A stretch of DNA of 64,000 nucleotides from CANDYO01 sp964627795 (GTDB lineage: Bacteria > Pseudomonadota > Alphaproteobacteria > Rickettsiales > CANDYO01): positions 62,001-126,000 of the forward strand of contig CAZVLF010000001.1 in NCBI GenBank assembly GCA_964627795.1, written 5' to 3'. The notes below the pieces were generated by a model. It did no database searches. It saw only the letters and a list, made by a program, of their open reading frames with translations, and was not told the DNA's origin. Within the stretch, counting starts at the first letter, position 1. Every line of letters begins with the position of its first letter. This document shows, piece after piece, positions 45,759 to 54,682 of the stretch. The position numbers and the translations under genes are program-made.

Positions 45759-47783
45759 ATGATATTTCAAACAGAAGTTGCAGAATGGGGATTAGCGTGT
45801 GTAGCTATAATTGTAGGATACTATGGCTATACAACTGATTTGCTATCTTTAAGAAAAAAGTTTCCTATCTCTCTTAAAGTAAACAAACTAAAAGACCTAA
45901 TAGAACTTAGTAGTAAACTTAACTTATCAAGCAGAGCCCTTAAACTTAACTTAGAAGATCTAAAATACCTTAAAACTCCATGCACACTTCATTGGGATTA
46001 AAATCATTTTGTTGTTTTAGAAAAGATAAAAGGAAGTTATGCAATAATCCATAACCATGCTGTAGGCGTAATTAAGTGAATTATCACAGCATTCTACTAG
46101 GGTTGCTCTTGAATTAACGCCGCTCTATAATTTTGAAAAAAAGAGGATAAGAGTAATTTAAGTCTAGTTGATTTATTTAGCCCTTTTATTGGGTTAAGAT
46201 CATCTCTAGTCCAAATATTTAGCATTTCTATAGCTATAGAAGTATTTACAATTATAATAACTTTATTAGTTCAGATAGTAACAGATAATGTAATCCTTAC
46301 CAAAGATATTCCCCTACTTTATTTAATTTCAACAGGCTTTGGTTTATTAATGGTAATTCAAGTTATATCTACTTGCATTCGTTCTTGGATAATAATTTTT
46401 TTATCAAATACCATAAATATTCAATTAGTTTCTAATTTAATTAGCCATTTATTAAAGTTGCCCTTAGATTTTTTTCAAAATAGTCATATTGGAGATATTG
46501 TTTCACGTTTTGAATCTATTACTTCCATCAAAGATAAGCTTAGCACTGGATTTATAATAGATATTGTTGATGGCTTGATGATTATTATCACCCTAATAAT
46601 AATGATTGTTTATAGCCCTCTTTTAACCTTTGTTATATTGGGGGCTTTATTTTTCTATCTTCTAATACATATAGCTTTTTATACTCAGCTGAAAAAATAT
46701 ACGCAGGAATACATAATAAACACTGCAAATGAGCGGTCAATTTTTATCGAGAGCATTAGAGCAATTCTAACCCTAAAAATTTTTTGTAAAGAAGATCAGA
46801 GAAAAAATATTTGGTTAAATTCATATGATGATAAGTTAAACTCTGAGATTATCTTGTCTAAAATTAAGCTGCTCTGTCGATTTATAATGGGCATTATTTT
46901 TGCTTGTGAATATATCATTATAATTATTTTAGCTAGTCTGCTTATCCTTGAAGAAAAACGTTTTTCTATAGGAATGATGATAGCTTATCTTGCTTATCGT
47001 CAACAATTAGTTAGCAAGGCTCAAGACTTAATTGAAAAAATTATTCAGTATTACATGATAAAACTTCATTTAGAGCGAGTTGCTAACATAATGTTTACTG
47101 AGGTTGAAGAAGATAAATCAAGAGAAAGTATTTATAAAGATATTCAAGGCAAAATTAGAATAGAGAATTTATCCTTTAAATATTCGCAACAAGAAAATTA
47201 TATTTTTAATAATATTAATGTAGAAATCGATAAAGGAGAAATTTTAGCAACTATAGGCCCTTCAGGCTGCGGAAAGACAACATTAATAAAAATTATGTTA
47301 AGTCTTCTTACACCAACATCAGGTAATATTTTTGTTGATGAAACTAATATAAATGATATCAAACCACATAATTATCGCTCACAGATCTCAGCTGTAATGC
47401 AAGAAGATGCTTTATTAAGTGGGTCAATTGCAGATAATATTTATTTTTTTGATACTGATACTGATTTAAACCATATTTATGAATGTGCAAAACTTGCTTC
47501 AGTTCATGAAGAGATCATTAAAATGCCTATGTCCTATAATTCTTAGGTTGGAGATATGGGCACTATTTTATCTGGCGGGCAAAAACAGCGTATTCTTTTA
47601 GCTAGAGCTTTGTTTCGTAAGCCAAATATTTTGTTTTTAGATGAATCTACAAATAATTTAGATTATAAAAATGAATTTATAATAAATGGGCATATAAAAC
47701 ATTTAGGAATTACAAGAGTAATTACTTCTCATCGAAAAGAAATATTAGAATATGCTGATAAACTAATAAATTTCTACGTTTGA
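45759..47783 (+). pseudogene. Relic of a C39-peptidase ABC exporter (bacteriocin/microcin secretion type)
   Basis: The intact ancestor would be a CvaB/LagD-like protein: N-terminal C39 peptidase, six-helix membrane domain, then ATPase. The C39 part reads 'QTEVAEWGLACVAIIVGYYG', with Trp (45786-45788) where the catalytic Cys belongs, then 'LHWD', a stop at 45999-46001 and 'NHFVVLEKIKG'. After 46075 the frame shifts ('VALELTPLYNFEKK') and returns at the A-run 46136-46142 ('EDKSNLSLVDLFSPFIG'). From there one frame runs through the membrane domain ('KLPLDFFQNSHIGDIVSRFE') and Walker A 'GPSGCGKTTL'. A TAG at 47544-47546 replaces a codon just before 'GDMGTILSGGQKQRILLARA' and Walker B 'NILFLDES'. 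It is not functional as read. Confidence 0.88.
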
Positions 47784-47854
47784 TTAATTTTCTATTGAAA
47801 AAAACAGGCACAATAAAAATATGTTATATAATATATAAATTAATATAGCAACCA

Positions 47855-47882
47855 TTTCAAAGTAGTATATTTAAAATATAAA
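47855..47882 (+). promoter_or_regulatory. Candidate promoter of the Cys-rich peptide gene
   Basis: There is TTTCAA (47855-47860), a 16-nt spacer and TATAAA (47877-47882), giving a very short leader before the GGAGGT ribosome-binding site at 47896-47900. The region is extremely AT-rich, so chance matches are likely. Confidence 0.3.
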
Positions 47883-47904
47883 CTATTAAAAAATGGAGGT
47901 CATC

Positions 47905-48096
47905 ATGCAAACTTTCAATAAACAAAATCTCCGAGAACTTAATTTTGAAGAAATAGAAGCAGTTGCTGCAGGTTGGTGCGAGTGCGTTTGTTACAATCCT
48001 GACTTTGGCGATGTTCAATGCGTGGCCTCTGATAGCGAAGCAGAATGCTATTCTTACTGCAAAAGTAACGGCATGCGATATAGAGGATGCTTTTAA
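47905..48096 (+). CDS. Cys-rich peptide precursor with double-glycine-type leader (putative microcin/bacteriocin)
   Basis: This is a 63-aa precursor. The leader 'NLRELNFEEIEAVAAG' fits the pattern recognised by C39 peptidases (LxxEExxxVxxG), with Ala-Gly instead of Gly-Gly at the cleavage point. The predicted 40-residue core starts 'WCECVCYNPDF' and ends 'MRYRGCF'. It contains seven Cys and is acidic and aromatic. I choose the ATG at 47905 because GGAGGT lies 4-5 nt upstream; an ATG four codons earlier overlaps that site. It lies 122 nt after the decayed C39 exporter on the same strand. The reading frame is intact although the exporter is not. It does not match a named bacteriocin that I know. 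Confidence 0.7.
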   Translation: MQTFNKQNLRELNFEEIEAVAAGWCECVCYNPDFGDVQCVASDSEAECYSYCKSNGMRYRGCF

Positions 48097-48137
48097 GTAA
48101 AATTCAGAAGCATACATAATCAGAAAAAATCTTAGTT

Positions 48138-48170
48138 AATCCTTCGAGGATTATCGAAAGCTCTTTTTTG
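48138..48170 (+). terminator. Possible terminator after the Cys-rich peptide gene
   Basis: AATCCT and AGGATT (48138-48152) form a 6-bp stem with a 3-nt loop, 41 nt after the stop. A T-rich tract (CTCTTTTTTG) follows about ten bases later. The distance to the T-run is unusual. The rest of 48171-48355 shows nothing recognisable. Confidence 0.3.
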
Positions 48171-48355
48171 AAGATAAGCATCTTGTTTTGCAACTCCTGT
48201 TTCTTATGTTTTTCCCTAAGCGAACACAATTAAACAGAACATGATTTTGAAAAGCTAGAAAATTTTGAGTAAATATACAATGATGTTTAATAATTAATTA
48301 CAGGAAAATTTGTATATAATTTATTATTAACGCTATATTTGAATAACTAGGGAAG

Positions 48356-48432
48356 TGGCGGGAGTGACGGGACTCGAACCCGCGGCCTTCGGCGTGACAG
48401 GCCGACGCTCTAACCAGCTGAGCTACACCCCC
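48356..48432 (-). tRNA. tRNA-Asp (GTC)
   Basis: On the minus strand the gene starts GGGGGTGTAGCTCAGCTGG, with anticodon loop CTGTCAC (GTC, Asp), T-arm GGGTTCGAACCC and encoded CCA end. The acceptor stem GGGGGTG/CACTCCC pairs with one G-T. Length is 77 with CCA. Confidence 0.96.
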
Positions 48433-48449
48433 TACTGACTGGAGAGGAT

Positions 48450-48478
48450 AAAATAGCAGCGAAAAATATATTTGTAAA
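48450..48478 (-). promoter_or_regulatory. Promoter of tRNA-Asp
   Basis: On the minus strand there is TTTACA (48473-48478), a 17-nt spacer and TATTTT (48450-48455), 18 nt upstream of the tRNA 5' end. Confidence 0.5.
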
Positions 48479-48541
48479 GAGGCTTTTTAAATAATTTTTG
48501 GAATTTTTGATAAAAGTTTTTTTATGAAACTCCTTTAACGA

Positions 48542-48569
48542 TTGACAAAAAGTTTTTTTTTGCTAGGTT
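48542..48569 (+). promoter_or_regulatory. Candidate promoter of rpsD
   Basis: There is a perfect -35 TTGACA (48542-48547), a 16-nt T-rich spacer and a weak -10 TAGGTT (48564-48569), about 40 nt before the GTG start. Confidence 0.4.
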
Positions 48570-48609
48570 AGAAGCATTGACTTTTAAACAATCTCAAAAG
48601 AGGAAAATA

Positions 48610-49248
48610 GTGACAAAAATTATTAAATCAAAATTTAAGATTAGCCGCCGTCTTGGAGCTAGTGTTTGGGGAGATGGAAAAGATCCATTTTCAAGAAATA
48701 GAAATTATCGTCCTGGCCAACATGGAGCTGCAAACAGAACTGTTTCCGTACATGGAAGACAGTTAAATGCAAAACAACTCCTTAAAGGACATTATGGAAG
48801 AATTGGTGAACGTCAGTTCCGCAATATATTCGCTAAAGCATCAAGAATGGTAGGTGATACTGCTGAAAATCTTATCGGTTTATTAGAAAGAAGATTAGAT
48901 GCTGTTGTATATCGTTTAAATTTTGCTAAATCGGTTTTCGCTGCAAGACAAATTGTAAGTCATAAGCATGTTATGGTAAAAAGAAGAAATCGTGACTATT
49001 GGGAAGTAGTAAATTGCCCTTCATACGTACTTAATGAAGGTGATAAAATTAAACTTACTGATAAAGCTAAAGGTATAACTCCAGTTTTGGCTTCAGTGCA
49101 GCTTATGGAAAGAACTGTGCCTGATTATTTAAAGTTAGACGCAGCTAATTTTGAAGCTGAATTTATTCGCTCGCCTAAGCTTGCCGATGTTCCTTATGCG
49201 GCAAACATGGAACCACAATTAGTTGTTGAGTTCTATAGTAAAAACTAA
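48610..49248 (+). CDS. rpsD: 30S ribosomal protein S4
   Basis: S4 is a primary 16S rRNA-binding protein and stands alone here as a monocistronic gene. The start chosen is GTG at 48610 (212 aa), with AGAGGA just upstream and the rickettsial-type N-terminus 'MTKIIKSKFKISRRLGAS'. A TTG 11 codons upstream is open but unlikely. The S4 domain 'ENLIGLLERRLDAVVYRLNF' and 'SHKHVMVKRRNRDYW' are clear. Confidence 0.96.
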   Translation: MTKIIKSKFKISRRLGASVWGDGKDPFSRNRNYRPGQHGAANRTVSVHGRQLNAKQLLKGHYGRIGERQFRNIFAKASRMVGDTAENLIGLLERRLDAVVYRLNFAKSVFAARQIVSHKHVMVKRRNRDYWEVVNCPSYVLNEGDKIKLTDKAKGITPVLASVQLMERTVPDYLKLDAANFEAEFIRSPKLADVPYAANMEPQLVVEFYSKN

Positions 49249-49255
49249 TTTTTCT

Positions 49256-49290
49256 AAAGAAGTCCTATTTTTTAATTAGGACTTCTTTAA
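49256..49290 (+). terminator. Terminator of rpsD
   Basis: AAAGAAGTCCTA (49256-49267) pairs perfectly with TAGGACTTCTTT (49277-49288) around a 9-nt loop. It lies 7 nt after rpsD and 14 nt before recR, so recR may depend on read-through or on a start inside the spacer. Confidence 0.8.
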
Positions 49291-49302
49291 GCTTAAAAAC
49301 AT

Positions 49303-49896
49303 ATGACCTCACAAATAGATAAATTAATTTATCTTATTTCTAAAATTCCTGGTGTTGGAACTAGATCAGCACGAAGAACAGTTTTGCATTTTTTGAAATA
49401 TCGTGACGAATTAATGATACCTCTTGCACAAGAGCTTGAAAAGGCAGCTAAAACAATTAAGAATTGTGAAATTTGTGGAAATCTTGATGAAGCCTCTCCT
49501 TGTAGCATATGCACAAATGATAAAAGAAATAGAAAAATTATTTGCGTAGTAGAAACCATAAGTGATCTTTGGGCGATTGAAAGAGGAAATATTTTTGATG
49601 GAGGATATCACATTCTTGGTGGAACACTTTCTGCGTCTCAAGGAAGAACACCTCATAGCTTAAATTTAAACGCATTAATTTCAAGAATTAAAACAGACCA
49701 AGTGGAAGAAGTTATAATAGCAACCAATGCAACTATGGAAGGTCAAACAACTGCCTTTTATATAACCGATTTTCTTAGTAAAGAAGTTAAAGTTAAAGTA
49801 ACCAGGCTTGCTTACGGCATTCCTGTAGGTGGTGAATTAGATTATTTAGATGAAAGCACATTAGAAGCTTCTTTACTAGCAAGAAAGATTTTTTAA
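49303..49896 (+). CDS. recR: Recombination mediator protein RecR
   Basis: RecR works with RecO and RecF to load RecA on gapped DNA. The 197-aa protein has an N-terminal helix-hairpin-helix 'LISKIPGVGTRSARRTVLHF', the four-Cys zinc finger 'CEICGNLDEASPCSIC', TOPRIM 'ICVVETISDLWAIE' and the Walker-B-like C-terminal 'RLAYGIPVGGELDYLDESTL'. All key residues are present. It follows the rpsD hairpin by 14 nt. Confidence 0.96.
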   Translation: MTSQIDKLIYLISKIPGVGTRSARRTVLHFLKYRDELMIPLAQELEKAAKTIKNCEICGNLDEASPCSICTNDKRNRKIICVVETISDLWAIERGNIFDGGYHILGGTLSASQGRTPHSLNLNALISRIKTDQVEEVIIATNATMEGQTTAFYITDFLSKEVKVKVTRLAYGIPVGGELDYLDESTLEASLLARKIF

Positions 49897-50127
49897 AGTT
49901 AATAAAATTTATTGTTAATATTACTTACAATTTATCATAATAATTTTAGCCACTTAACCTAACAACCAAACAAGACTTACTAATATAACAATTCTTAAGA
50001 GTCATTTTGCATCTATCAAAATTACGCTAAGCGCTTGAGGGCTTCACCTTTTACAATTTATTTCATTGATATTATTTTGCAATGTTTTTAGAATTCATCC
50101 ACAAATCCATTCATTGGTAAAAAAGTT

Positions 50128-50709
50128 TTAGCATTTATGCTCAAAAGGATATTGATCACCGTAATCCCAACAAAGTGGCTCAAATGGCTTAGTATCCCTT
50201 ACTGTAAAGAAAAATACTTTTGTTACTTTTTCTAAAACAGGCCACGGCACAATCTGTAAATTAGGAGTCAAAACTTTTTCGTTACTACGTTTAGTAGGGC
50301 AATGATTGAAAAATCTAGCTAGATTACCATAATCTTTTGCATCTATATCGGTACCATCATTATTTAATAAAAGATAAGTACTATCAGCCACCTTAATATT
50401 CGAAGCCTTTCTTTCACCAACATATTCTGCTACAATCCTTCCTTTTTTTAGAGCAGAATAAGTTGATATACCAAACCCTATTTGTGGAGAAATTTTATGC
50501 AAAATAAATAAGTTTAATGTATTTGCCTCTATCGGATAAGAAGTAATTTCTGCTAAATTCTTTGGAACCTGTACCTCAATTTTTTGTTCAAATCGAAAAT
50601 GTTCTGCTTCCTTAACGGATTTTAAAAGGTCCTCATATAAAAGCTTAAAACCAAATTTTGTTTTAACTTTCTCAGGAGTAATAGGCAAACATTCTGATTC
50701 TTTGGACAA
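50128..50709 (-). CDS. SET-domain protein, putative lysine methyltransferase effector
   Basis: SET domains transfer methyl from S-adenosylmethionine to lysine, often on histones. The 193-aa protein has the SET core in order: the SAM-binding 'IGFGISTYSALKKGRIVAEY' (G78-G80) followed by 'VGE'; 'DSTYLLLNNDGTDIDAK' (109-125); the pseudoknot motif 'GNLARFFNHC' (128-137); 'KVFFFTVRDTKPFE'; and the catalytic-Tyr motif 'CWDYGDQYP' (180-188). No post-SET zinc cysteines and no signal peptide are visible. Bacterial SET proteins of intracellular pathogens such as Legionella RomA and Chlamydia NUE enter host nuclei, so a secreted effector role is plausible (inference). It is an isolated gene in AT-rich surroundings. 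Confidence 0.82.
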   Translation of the reverse strand: MSKESECLPITPEKVKTKFGFKLLYEDLLKSVKEAEHFRFEQKIEVQVPKNLAEITSYPIEANTLNLFILHKISPQIGFGISTYSALKKGRIVAEYVGERKASNIKVADSTYLLLNNDGTDIDAKDYGNLARFFNHCPTKRSNEKVLTPNLQIVPWPVLEKVTKVFFFTVRDTKPFEPLCWDYGDQYPFEHKC

Positions 50710-51111
50710 TTTTTTATTTAGAGCATAAATTATGTAACACTTGTCAGATGGGGAGGAAAATGGCTTAACTAAATTCTCAAATTTTTTTTATCTTTCTTGT
50801 TTTTCATAGTCTGAAGATCTTATATTTTTGACGGTTACTGTGATATAAATTATTATGCATAATTAATTAAGATTATTCAATATAATTTTTTACTATTTAA
50901 TATATTATATTTTTATTAATATTATTTATCTTTTTTAGTTTTAGTGCCTTAGAATATTTAATTATTAACTAATGCATTTAAATAAAAAATCTATTATTTC
51001 CTTTGTCCTTTAAAATAATATTCTTATTAGTAATTTATTAATCATCTTCATATTTAAATAATATTTAAGAAAAGTATAACCATTAAATTTTACTATATTT
51101 GGAGAGTAAAA
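50710..51111. other. AT-rich intergenic region without recognisable gene
   Basis: About 400 bases between the divergent SET-domain gene and the 178-aa hypothetical gene. Composition is extreme A+T with many short stops. I see no RNA gene, repeat or convincing promoter, except GGAGAG before the ATG at 51112. Confidence 0.6.
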
Positions 51112-51648
51112 ATGCCAAACAACCCACAAGACCCTAAAGAAACGCAAACTACGGCTTCTGTTAGAGAGGAAACTATTAAAGATCATAATGGAAGACATGT
51201 GGAACCTCCTCGTAAATCTCTTAATGATCCTGAACTTGAAGAAATTAGAAAGCAGATTAAAGATAATCTGGAAACTCAAAGATTTGTTAATGATCCATTT
51301 TCTCAAAATATATTACCTAAAGAGGTTGCTGAGGCTCTTGCTGATGGCTTTACGCAAAGAACTCGTCAATGTAGGGTGACTCCTTCAACACAAAATCATC
51401 CTTCTAATAGCCAAAAGACTCTTACAGAAAGTAGAGTTATGTTTAAAGATGAAGTCAAAGTACATGAGTATGAGGAAGGCGAGCCCATTATAGAGCAAAA
51501 ACAGCCTACCCTCCCAAGAATTAACCCAACTAATGAAGTAAATATTCTCTCTGAAGAAGTTATTAAAAACATAGATAAATTTATGAAATTTTATAATAAT
51601 AATACTATTTCAAAACCAAAACATGAGAGCAAGGATCCTTTACGCTAA
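51112..51648 (+). CDS. Hypothetical hydrophilic protein
   Basis: This 178-aa protein of no known family starts behind GGAGAGTAAAA. It is highly polar, rich in Pro, Gln, Asn, Glu and Lys, without signal peptide or membrane helix. Stretches such as 'PNNPQDPKETQTTASVRE' and 'EPIIEQKQPTLPRINPTNE' look disordered, and a short helical region 'LEEIRKQIKDNLETQRF' lies near residue 45. Disorder and isolation beside the SET gene are compatible with a secreted effector, but this is speculative. Confidence 0.55.
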   Translation: MPNNPQDPKETQTTASVREETIKDHNGRHVEPPRKSLNDPELEEIRKQIKDNLETQRFVNDPFSQNILPKEVAEALADGFTQRTRQCRVTPSTQNHPSNSQKTLTESRVMFKDEVKVHEYEEGEPIIEQKQPTLPRINPTNEVNILSEEVIKNIDKFMKFYNNNTISKPKHESKDPLR

Positions 51649-51779
51649 GATGCTTGATAAAATTATATCGACTGAAAAAATTGTGGGAGTTAATATATTA
51701 TTCTTAACTAATATAGCGGCAAGTATAATTTAGTTTATGTGATTATCTTCCTAGAAATTACTTAAATATAGATGAATTA

Positions 51780-52145
51780 TTATTCTAATAATTCATCTAT
51801 TCTTGCAACTCTATCAAGCTGATCATCATATTTAAAGGTAATTTTAGGGGATGAGCGAAGTCTCACTTGATTTGCAATAATATACCTAAATTTTGGAGCG
51901 CAAATATTTAGTTCTTTTTCTAAAATCTTATTATCGCCACAATTATAAGCAGTAAAGTATATTCTAACATTATATAAATCTGGACTAACATCCACATGGG
52001 AAATTGTAATAAAATTTTCATTTATTACTTTATTATCCACTTCTTGCATCTGAAGAGCTTTCGCTAATGTTTCCTTTATCAACTCAGCAACCCTAAGCTG
52101 CCTTACAGATGCTTTTTTAGGAAGAAGTTTTTCAAGTTCTAACAT
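51780..52145 (-). CDS. rbfA: Ribosome-binding factor A
   Basis: RbfA helps mature the 5' end of 16S rRNA in the 30S subunit. The 121-aa protein has 'RQLRVAELIKETLAKALQ', 'ITISHVDVSPDLYNVRIYF' and the C-terminal 'IIANQVRLRSSPKITFKYDD'. It directly abuts infB and is the last gene of rimP-nusA-infB-rbfA. Confidence 0.95.
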   Translation of the reverse strand: MLELEKLLPKKASVRQLRVAELIKETLAKALQMQEVDNKVINENFITISHVDVSPDLYNVRIYFTAYNCGDNKILEKELNICAPKFRYIIANQVRLRSSPKITFKYDDQLDRVARIDELLE

Positions 52146-54659
52146 TTAAAGCGTCCTTGCCTCTTCAATTATTTTAAACACTTCAACTTTATCACCTTCT
52201 TTAATATCATCATAATTCTCAAAGGCTATACCACATTCATATCCAGAATTCACTTCTTTAACATCATCTTTAAAGCGACGAAGAGTTTTAAGTTTTCCTT
52301 CGTGAATAACAATATTGTCGCGTAGAAGTCTAACGCCTGCACCTTTAGAAATATGTCCAGCTAAAACATATGAACCAGCAATTTTACCAATCTTAGTGAT
52401 GTTATAAATTCTTCTAATTTCTGCAGAACCTATATATTCTTCTCTAACTATCGGTGATAACATTCCTGAAAGTATTGATTTAACATCATCAATAAGGTTA
52501 TATATTATTGAGTAATATCTTATATCTATTCCTTCACTTTCAGCTTGTTGTTTAGCGTTATTATTAGCTCTAACATTAAAACCAACAATTACTGCATTTG
52601 ATGCTCTTGCTAAAGCAATATCTGATTCGTTAATACCACCAACTGCTGAGTGTAAAATTTTAACTTTAACTTCATCACTATTAAATTTGCCTAAGCTACC
52701 AGATATAGCTTCTATAGAGCCTTGAACATCAGCCTTGATAATTAATGGAAGGTCTTTTATTTTACCGTCTCCAGAGCGAGAGAATAACTCTTCAAGGCTA
52801 CCTCTCTTATTTAGAGCATTCTTAATTATGTTTTTCTTTTGATTTCTATATTCTGTAATTTCTCTTGCTTGCTTTTCATGTTCAACCACATTAAAAGTAT
52901 CACCAGCATCAGAAGCAGAATCAAATCCTAATACTTCCACTGGCATTGATGGAGTGGATTTGCCTAGGTTTCTTCCCTTATCATCGTGAAGCATTCTTAC
53001 TTTACCATAGCTTCCACCAGCCACAACAATATCACCAACCTTAAGAGTCCCTCTTTGAACAAGCAAAGTTGTTATTACACCTTTATTTCTATCTACTTTT
53101 GATTCAATAACCATGCCTGATGCTTTAGCATTAAAGTTAGCCTTAAGGTTTAACATTTCAGCTTGTAATAAAATAGTTTCTTCTAATACATCTAAATTAA
53201 TTTTTTGCTTTGCTGAAACTTCAACCACTAATATATCACCACCAAGATCTTCTGGAACCAGCCCATGCTGTAAAAGCTCTTGTTTAACTCTCATAGGATC
53301 AGCGCCTGGCTTATCAATCTTATTTATTGCAACTATAATTGGCACTTCTGCTGCTTTAGCATGATTAAGCGCTTCAACAGTTTGAGCCATAATCCCATCA
53401 TCAGCAGCCACAACAAGAATTACTATGTCTGTGGCCTTCGCGCCCCTTGAACGCATTGCTGTAAAAGCTTCATGTCCAGGAGTATCAATAAAGGTAATAT
53501 GTTCCCCACTTTCTAATGTTATTTGATAAGCACCAATATGTTGAGTAATGCCACCAGCTTCACCTAAAGCAATATCAGATGACCTTATTGCATCAAGTAA
53601 AGAAGTTTTACCATGATCAACATGCCCCATAATTGTAACAACCGGAGGACGTTTTTCTAACTCTGTTTCACTATCTTGATATTGTAATATATTTTCTACA
53701 TCACCTTCAGTAACACGTTTAATTTTATGACCGAATGTAGTAATCACTAGCTCAGCTGTATCTGCATCAATAATTTGGCTACCCGTAACTAATAAACCAA
53801 GTTTCATTAATTCTTTAGTCACGTCTGCTACTCTTTCAGACATCCGATTAGCTAAATCCTGCACCGTAATTGTTTCAGGGAGAATAACTTCTTTAATTAT
53901 TTTTTCAGCTGGTTTGATGTTAGCATGATTGTCTCTTTTAGCTTTTTCTCTTTGTCTTCTTAAGGCAGCTAAGCTTCGAGGTTTATATATCTCAAAATCG
54001 GCATCATCGCTATCGCCAATGTGAGCATTAATATGCCCAGCTATTTTTTTTGATTCATCATATTTAGATTTAGTAACAATTTTAGACTTTGGTTCGTGCT
54101 TATTGTTTTTTCTTTGCAACTCAATCTCTAAATCAACATTATGCTGATGTTTTTTCTTTATAAGCTCTTGGCTGCGGGCATCATCCTGGGCTAAAGCAAC
54201 TTCGCTAACCTCTGGCTCAATTGCCCTAGCAGGCTCGTTATGAACTTGATTTTCATGAATTTGGTTTTCCCCAATCTCTGCTTCTTCTTTATTTTCTGTA
54301 GACTCAAATATTGGCTGTTCAATGATTTCATGACTATCTTTTTCAGCATCTTCTTGGATTTTTTGTTGCCTTGAAGCTTCAACTTGTGCCGCTTGTCTTA
54401 TTGCTTGTATGCGCGATTGAAATTCATCTGTTGTTAAGTTTTGTGGTGTTTGTGAAGTTTTAAGCATCTGAGCTACATCTGAAGTTGAGCTGCTAGAAGA
54501 AAATCTCTTCTTTTTAACTTCAACTTCCACATTATTAGCTCGAGTTTGAGCGAAGTTAGAACCAAGCTTAACACTATCAAAACTACGATTTAGCTTGAGA
54601 GTATTAGTTGATAACCCGAGGGTTTTTTGTTGTTTTTTTTGATCTTGATCTTCGCTCAT
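52146..54659 (-). CDS. infB: Translation initiation factor IF-2
   Basis: IF-2 is the GTPase that places initiator tRNA on the 30S subunit. From the ATG at 54659 it is 837 aa; a GTG five codons upstream is also possible. A long charged N-terminal region (about 1-290) precedes 'RPPVVTIMGHVDHGKTSLLD' (G1), 'DTPGHEAFTAMRSRGA' (G3) and 'AINKIDKPGADP' (G4), then domains II-IV. It lies between nusA (23 nt away) and rbfA. Confidence 0.96.
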   Translation of the reverse strand: MSEDQDQKKQQKTLGLSTNTLKLNRSFDSVKLGSNFAQTRANNVEVEVKKKRFSSSSSTSDVAQMLKTSQTPQNLTTDEFQSRIQAIRQAAQVEASRQQKIQEDAEKDSHEIIEQPIFESTENKEEAEIGENQIHENQVHNEPARAIEPEVSEVALAQDDARSQELIKKKHQHNVDLEIELQRKNNKHEPKSKIVTKSKYDESKKIAGHINAHIGDSDDADFEIYKPRSLAALRRQREKAKRDNHANIKPAEKIIKEVILPETITVQDLANRMSERVADVTKELMKLGLLVTGSQIIDADTAELVITTFGHKIKRVTEGDVENILQYQDSETELEKRPPVVTIMGHVDHGKTSLLDAIRSSDIALGEAGGITQHIGAYQITLESGEHITFIDTPGHEAFTAMRSRGAKATDIVILVVAADDGIMAQTVEALNHAKAAEVPIIVAINKIDKPGADPMRVKQELLQHGLVPEDLGGDILVVEVSAKQKINLDVLEETILLQAEMLNLKANFNAKASGMVIESKVDRNKGVITTLLVQRGTLKVGDIVVAGGSYGKVRMLHDDKGRNLGKSTPSMPVEVLGFDSASDAGDTFNVVEHEKQAREITEYRNQKKNIIKNALNKRGSLEELFSRSGDGKIKDLPLIIKADVQGSIEAISGSLGKFNSDEVKVKILHSAVGGINESDIALARASNAVIVGFNVRANNNAKQQAESEGIDIRYYSIIYNLIDDVKSILSGMLSPIVREEYIGSAEIRRIYNITKIGKIAGSYVLAGHISKGAGVRLLRDNIVIHEGKLKTLRRFKDDVKEVNSGYECGIAFENYDDIKEGDKVEVFKIIEEARTL

Positions 54660-54682
54660 AAAACTCTTTACCACCTAAATAA

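Noticed and set aside
45999..47546. In-frame stops in the exporter as programmed recoding (selenocysteine or read-through)
   Set aside because: All three stop types occur, frameshifts are also present, the catalytic Cys is lost and no recoding element is visible. Ordinary decay explains it.
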